This document shows, piece after piece, positions 5,442 through 9,506 of a stretch of 9,506 nt of DNA (position 1 is its first letter; every line of letters begins with the position of its first letter). The position numbers and the translations under genes are program-made. Source of the DNA: an uncultured Lachnospiraceae bacterium. Its GTDB lineage: Bacteria; Bacillota; Clostridia; Lachnospirales; Lachnospiraceae. Location of the stretch: NCBI GenBank assembly GCA_910579645.1, contig CAJTVK010000023.1, forward strand, positions 1 to 9,506, written 5' to 3'. The notes under the pieces were generated by a model. It searched no databases. It saw only the letters and a list, made by a program, of their open reading frames with translations, and was not told where the DNA came from.

Positions 5442-8400
5442 ATGACAGACATATTAAGTCTTTTCGGCAGAGAAACCGCAGAATGGTTCGGAAACGCGCT
5501 GGGAGAGCCTACGCAGGTTCAGAAAGAAGCCTGGCCTTTGATTGCGGAAGGCAGGCATGTACTGGTATCCGCTCCCACGGGAACCGGAAAGACGCTTTCT
5601 GCTTTTCTTGTATTCTTGGACAGAATGAAGAGGCAGGCACAGGAAGGGACGCTGAAAGAGGAATTGCAGCTTGTCTATGTCTCCCCGCTGAAATCCTTGG
5701 CAGCGGATATCCGTGAAAACTTAAAACGTCCTTTAGAGGGCATCGGCGCCGCAGAGGAAATTGCGGTAGGCATCCGGACGGGCGATACTCCCCAGAGGGA
5801 CAGGCAGCGGATGGTTCGAAGACCGCCCCATATTTTGATTATTACGCCCGAATCCTTATATTTGATGCTTACCAGCAAAACCGGGCAAAATGTCTTGGCT
5901 ACGGCCAAGGCCGTGATACTGGATGAACTGCATGCCCTGATTGATACGAAACGGGGGGCGCATCTGATGCTGTCTTTGGCGCGTCTGGATATTTTGTGCG
6001 GACAGCCGCTGCAGCGTATCGGTTTGTCCGCAACCATTGAACCGTTGGGGAAAGCGGCGGAATATCTGGCTCCGGAGGAAGTGAGCATTGCATCGCCTGC
6101 AATGCGTAAGAAGGTACGGCTGGATATACTCAGCCCTTATGCCGATTCCACGAAGGGGAGAAGGAAAGATCCGGTTTGGGAGGAACTGGGGGCGTTGGTA
6201 TATAGACATTGCCAAGGGAGCCGCAGTGTGATTGCTTTTGTGGAGGGCAGAAGATATGCGGAAAAGTTGGCATATTATGTCAATGTTCTGGGTGGGGAGG
6301 GATTTGCCCGGGTACATCACGGAAGCCTGTCCAAGGAACAGAGGATGGAAACGGAATTGGCCTTGCGGGACGGGCGGCTGCGGCTATTGTGCGCCACATC
6401 TTCCATGGAGTTGGGGATTGATGTAGGGGAAATCGATCAGGTGCTGCAGGTGGGCTGCCCGCGTACCGTTTCCGGCACCATGCAGCGGCTTGGCCGGGCA
6501 GGGCACAATCCCGGCCGGGTCAGTGTCATGTATCTTTTCCCAAGGACGGCGGCGGAATGTGTATCCTGCGGCATGACGGCGGAACTGGCCAGACAGGGCG
6601 GGGTGGAGCATCTGAATCCGCCCTCGCAATGTCTGGATGTGTTGGCACAGCATTTGGTTTCCATGGCTGCTTTTAAAAATTATGAAATAGATGAAGTGAT
6701 GGAAATTCTGCCAAGGGCGTGGCCGTTCCGGAATGTTACGAGAGAAGATGTGGAATCGGTGTTGGGTATGCTGGCAGGAGATTATGAGCATAGCCGGGAT
6801 ATTCCTGCACGGCCAAGAGTTCTGTATGACAGAATCCACGGAAAAGTGGAAGGGGACGGCTATAGCAGGATGCTGGCTATTTCGGCGGGGGGTACGATTC
6901 CCGATAAAGGGATGTATGCGGTAAAGACGGAGGATGGGGTAAAACTGGGAGAAGCGGACGAGGAATTTGTCTATGAATCCCGGAAGGGAGATCGCTTCAT
7001 TCTCGGTTCTTTTGCCTGGAAAGTGATAAATATCAGCCGGGATACGGTCACTGTGGCACCGGCTCCGGCAGAAGGCGCCAGGCTTCCTTTCTGGAAAGGG
7101 GAGATAAAGGGGAGGGATAAACGGACGGGAGAAGCGTTCGGCCGTATCTTCCGTTCTTTACAGCAGGCATATGAGGACGGCCGGCTTCCGGCTGCATTGG
7201 AAGAATTGGGGCTGGACCAATCGGCAGTTGGGCTGGCATCCGGCTATCTGGAACGGCAGATGAAGATTACGGGAGGGCTCCCGGACGACAGGACAGTGAT
7301 TGCGGAGCATTTTAAGGATTCTTCGGGAAACAGCCAGTTAATGGTACATTCCGTTTTCGGGAGACGGATTAATGCGCCCTTGGCGCTTCTTGCGGCAAGA
7401 AAGGCCGGGGAATTGCTGGGGACGGAAATCGGCAGCGTGGATGAAGAGGACGGTTTTCTGCTGTATTCCTATAGGGGGGAGGATATTCCGGAAGGGATTC
7501 TGCAGAGATTGAATCCGGACAGCTGTATCCGGCAGCTGGAAATCCTTCTGCCTGCCACGCCGCTTTTTAATATGGCATTTCGGTATAACAGCGGGCGTGC
7601 ATTAATGATGGGAGTCAGGGGGAACGGGAGGCAGCCCCTTTGGATGCAGCGGCTGCGGAGTGCGGAGATGCTGGAACAGGTGGCGGGAGAAAGAAATCAT
7701 CCGCTAATCCGCGAGACTAGGCGGGAATGTATGCAGGAATTATGGGATGCGGAAGGGGTGAGGGATTTTTTATGGGATATCCGTTCCGGGGCAGTGGAGG
7801 TCAGGGAAATCTACAGCGAAATTCCTTCTCCTATGTCGCTTCCTCTGCAATGGGGGCAGGAAGCGGCGGTGATGTATGATTATGCGCCTACGCCGCAGGG
7901 GATTCACAGGTCGGTGGAGACAGCGTGGAGACAGGAAAAGGAATTGTTGGAGCAGCCGGATGAAAGAGAACTGATACATGTGCAGGAACGGGACAAGCTG
8001 CCGAAAGACGAAAAGCAGCTGCATTCCCTTCTGATGACGGAAGGGGATTTGGCGGCGGGGGAATTGGATATTCCGGCAGAATGGCTGGATCGTCTGGCGA
8101 GGGACGGACGGGTCTTGTATTTGGAGCAAGGATTGTGGATAGCGGCCGAACAGAGGGAGGAATATGCGGCTGCTCTTGGGGAAGACGAAAGCGGAAAGCG
8201 GCAGGAGGGAAAAAACGGGAAGCAGCAGCGGCTTCCTATCGTACGCCGGATGCTTCGCTATCGGGGAGCGGCGGATGCGGAAGAGACAGCGCAGCGTTAC
8301 GGCTGGCGGGTTTCCGAGGCAGAAGAGATTTTGGAGGAGTTGTGCCGAAGAAAAGAAGCGGTGGGGCAGGACGGCAAATTTTATCACGGGGAATTATATC

Positions 8401-9506
8401 GGCGGGCCAGAATACGGACGCTGAAAAAACAGCGGGAAGAAGTGAGCACCTGTTCCGGAGAAGCTTATGCCGCTCTGTTGCTTTCCCGCATGGAGTCAAG
8501 CGCACCGGCGGAAGAATGCCTGCGGAGTTTCTTGAAGCGGTACACGGGCGCTGTTTTGCCGGCTTCGCTTTGGGAGGGGGTTTTGCTTCCCAGGTGGATT
8601 AAGAACTATCGGGAAGCTATGCTGGATGCTTACCTTGCCGAAGGGGAATTATTCTGGCATATGGAGGGCAAAGAGGGGCTGCGGTTCGATGCCCAGGAAG
8701 AGATTGACTGGGACGGGGATTTGGGTGGCCGCACAGAAGGGCTGGACGAAAAGGAACGGATTATATACGAGGCTCTTTTAAAGCGGGGAGCCAGTTTCCT
8801 GCAGTCGCTGAACGGGCTGCTTCCCGACGAATCTTCTTATGATACGCTGTTGGCTCTATTGGAAAAAGGATTGGTTTATGCAGACAGTTATATCCCGGTA
8901 CGGCAGTGGATGAACAGGGAAAAGACAAGGAAATCTTCCGTGAGGCAGCGTGTCAATGTGAAAGTGAAGGCACTGCGGGCGGGAAGATGGGATGTGGTAC
9001 GTCCTCTGAAGGAGCAGCCGGCAGAGAAGAAACTGGAAAACTGCTTCAGCCGATATGTTGTGCTTGCCAAAGAAACGGCAGCAGCCTGCGGGCTTCCGTG
9101 GCAGGAAGCCTTGGAAATATTGCGTATATGGGAATATACCGGGCAGACAAGAAGAGGGTATTTCGTGGACGGGATGTCCGGAGCGCAGTTTATCCGCCGG
9201 GAAGACTATGCCGCCGCCGTCAGAATGCTTCGGAATCCGGAAAAAAAGCCGGTTTGGGTCAATGCGGCGGATCCCGTTCAGTGCTGGGGGAAAATATTGC
9301 CTCATAAGGAAGGCCGGAATTTTCTGAACATTCCGGGAAATGCAGTGGCCTGTCTGGGAGGCCTGCCTGTGGCGGTTATGGAAAAACAGGGGAAAACACT
9401 GCGTGTATTTGACGGGCAGCGGTTGGAAGAGTGCATGAAACTTTTTACGGAAGAATATAAGCGGGGGAAGATTTTCCCGGCAATCAAACGTGTGGTAGTG
9501 AAAGAA
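5442..9506 (+). CDS. lhr: Lhr-family ATP-dependent helicase, 3' end beyond the window
   Basis: I translated this frame codon by codon from ATG 5442 to the last base and found no stop: 1355 residues, incomplete at the right edge. It is a superfamily 2 Lhr (large helicase-related) protein, an ATP-driven 3'-5' translocase acting on DNA and RNA:DNA duplexes in repair. RecA domain 1 has APTGTGKT (44-51), SPLKSLAADI, TPESL, DELH (161-164) and SAT (196-198). RecA domain 2 has HHGSLSKEQR, ATSSMELGIDVGE and QRLGRAGH (348-355). The Lhr-specific middle follows, with VFGRRINAPLAL (from 638), PLWMQRLRSAEML (Trp734) and HPLIRETRRE (from 753), as in the DEAD_assoc/Lhr-core region. The remaining 500 or so residues are the long C-terminal extension, in which uracil-DNA glycosylase activity was reported for E. 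coli Lhr. E. coli Lhr has 1538 residues, so roughly 100-180 are probably missing. Start and ribosome binding site are good. All helicase motifs appear intact. Confidence 0.95.
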   Translation, partial: MTDILSLFGRETAEWFGNALGEPTQVQKEAWPLIAEGRHVLVSAPTGTGKTLSAFLVFLDRMKRQAQEGTLKEELQLVYVSPLKSLAADIRENLKRPLEGIGAAEEIAVGIRTGDTPQRDRQRMVRRPPHILIITPESLYLMLTSKTGQNVLATAKAVILDELHALIDTKRGAHLMLSLARLDILCGQPLQRIGLSATIEPLGKAAEYLAPEEVSIASPAMRKKVRLDILSPYADSTKGRRKDPVWEELGALVYRHCQGSRSVIAFVEGRRYAEKLAYYVNVLGGEGFARVHHGSLSKEQRMETELALRDGRLRLLCATSSMELGIDVGEIDQVLQVGCPRTVSGTMQRLGRAGHNPGRVSVMYLFPRTAAECVSCGMTAELARQGGVEHLNPPSQCLDVLAQHLVSMAAFKNYEIDEVMEILPRAWPFRNVTREDVESVLGMLAGDYEHSRDIPARPRVLYDRIHGKVEGDGYSRMLAISAGGTIPDKGMYAVKTEDGVKLGEADEEFVYESRKGDRFILGSFAWKVINISRDTVTVAPAPAEGARLPFWKGEIKGRDKRTGEAFGRIFRSLQQAYEDGRLPAALEELGLDQSAVGLASGYLERQMKITGGLPDDRTVIAEHFKDSSGNSQLMVHSVFGRRINAPLALLAARKAGELLGTEIGSVDEEDGFLLYSYRGEDIPEGILQRLNPDSCIRQLEILLPATPLFNMAFRYNSGRALMMGVRGNGRQPLWMQRLRSAEMLEQVAGERNHPLIRETRRECMQELWDAEGVRDFLWDIRSGAVEVREIYSEIPSPMSLPLQWGQEAAVMYDYAPTPQGIHRSVETAWRQEKELLEQPDERELIHVQERDKLPKDEKQLHSLLMTEGDLAAGELDIPAEWLDRLARDGRVLYLEQGLWIAAEQREEYAAALGEDESGKRQEGKNGKQQRLPIVRRMLRYRGAADAEETAQRYGWRVSEAEEILEELCRRKEAVGQDGKFYHGELYRRARIRTLKKQREEVSTCSGEAYAALLLSRMESSAPAEECLRSFLKRYTGAVLPASLWEGVLLPRWIKNYREAMLDAYLAEGELFWHMEGKEGLRFDAQEEIDWDGDLGGRTEGLDEKERIIYEALLKRGASFLQSLNGLLPDESSYDTLLALLEKGLVYADSYIPVRQWMNREKTRKSSVRQRVNVKVKALRAGRWDVVRPLKEQPAEKKLENCFSRYVVLAKETAAACGLPWQEALEILRIWEYTGQTRRGYFVDGMSGAQFIRREDYAAAVRMLRNPEKKPVWVNAADPVQCWGKILPHKEGRNFLNIPGNAVACLGGLPVAVMEKQGKTLRVFDGQRLEECMKLFTEEYKRGKIFPAIKRVVVKE

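Larger units (their letters stand above)
5230..5445 (+). pseudogene. Possible decayed 3' end of a RelE/ParE-type toxin gene
   Basis: The frame continuing from the kinase stop reads, after a TGA at 5278, NYELAYTVEYLE, a valine run, then IMGGTRDFYD, a TAA at 5386-5388, and LKQYM. From memory of the family, many RelE/ParE toxins end with a beta strand followed by a G-T/S-x-E-N-F-Y-x-x-L-K-R-Y motif, and this segment resembles that ending with a stop replacing the residue before LKQYM. The stop could come from one G-to-T change in a GAA codon. No toxin N-terminus, ribosome binding site or antitoxin gene is visible, so at most the last third survives and it should be inactive. The frame ends at a TGA (5443-5445) overlapping the lhr ATG. 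The resemblance is short and could be coincidence. Confidence 0.38.

Noticed and set aside
7770..8387. 205-codon open frame on the - strand
   Set aside because: It is antisense to lhr, whose + frame is unbroken and carries family motifs. Arg/Pro/Leu richness is typical of a shadow of G-rich coding DNA.
8081..8602. 173-codon + frame inside the lhr region, and similar ones at 5483, 6209 and 8906
   Set aside because: These are out-of-frame with the continuous lhr reading frame and show low-complexity Gly/Arg-rich composition without motifs. They do not indicate a frameshift, since the lhr frame has no stop.

Overview
The window looks like chromosomal DNA of an anaerobic low-to-mid-GC Firmicute, most likely a Lachnospiraceae-type Clostridium relative. 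This is inferred from protein style (FDLEWNQ-type exonuclease, SHDIKTPLTS-type kinase), strong purine-rich ribosome binding sites, TTG starts and frequent AGA/AGG/CGG and GGA codons. I ran no database search. All convincing genes are on the + strand.

Layout. 1-215: short upstream region with a candidate promoter (94-122) and a dyad (165-188). 216-842: cytidylate-kinase-like protein. 843-983: spacer with a nested hairpin (863-904). 984-1907: DEDDh 3'-5' exonuclease with a C-terminal Cys/His cluster, closed by a strong intrinsic terminator (1908-1965). 2055-2753 and 2728-5229: overlapping OmpR/PhoB-type response regulator and six-helix membrane sensor kinase, a two-component pair. 5230-5441: spacer with what looks like the decayed 3' end of a RelE/ParE-type toxin gene and a near-consensus sigma-A promoter (5270-5298). 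5442 to the window end: a very large ORF with no stop, 1355 codons visible, encoding an Lhr-family ATP-dependent helicase cut off by the window edge.

Functional links. The regulator and kinase form one translationally coupled signalling unit whose signal and targets cannot be read from the window. The kinase-like protein, the exonuclease and Lhr all concern nucleotides or nucleic acids, but terminators, promoters and spacers suggest separate transcription units rather than one pathway. I see no CRISPR array, tRNA, rRNA, insertion sequence or phage gene, and no clear new multigene system. The most unusual items are the toxin-like remnant in front of lhr, the Tyr/Trp/acid-rich sensor domain with a small internal repeat, and the symmetric hairpin at 863-904.
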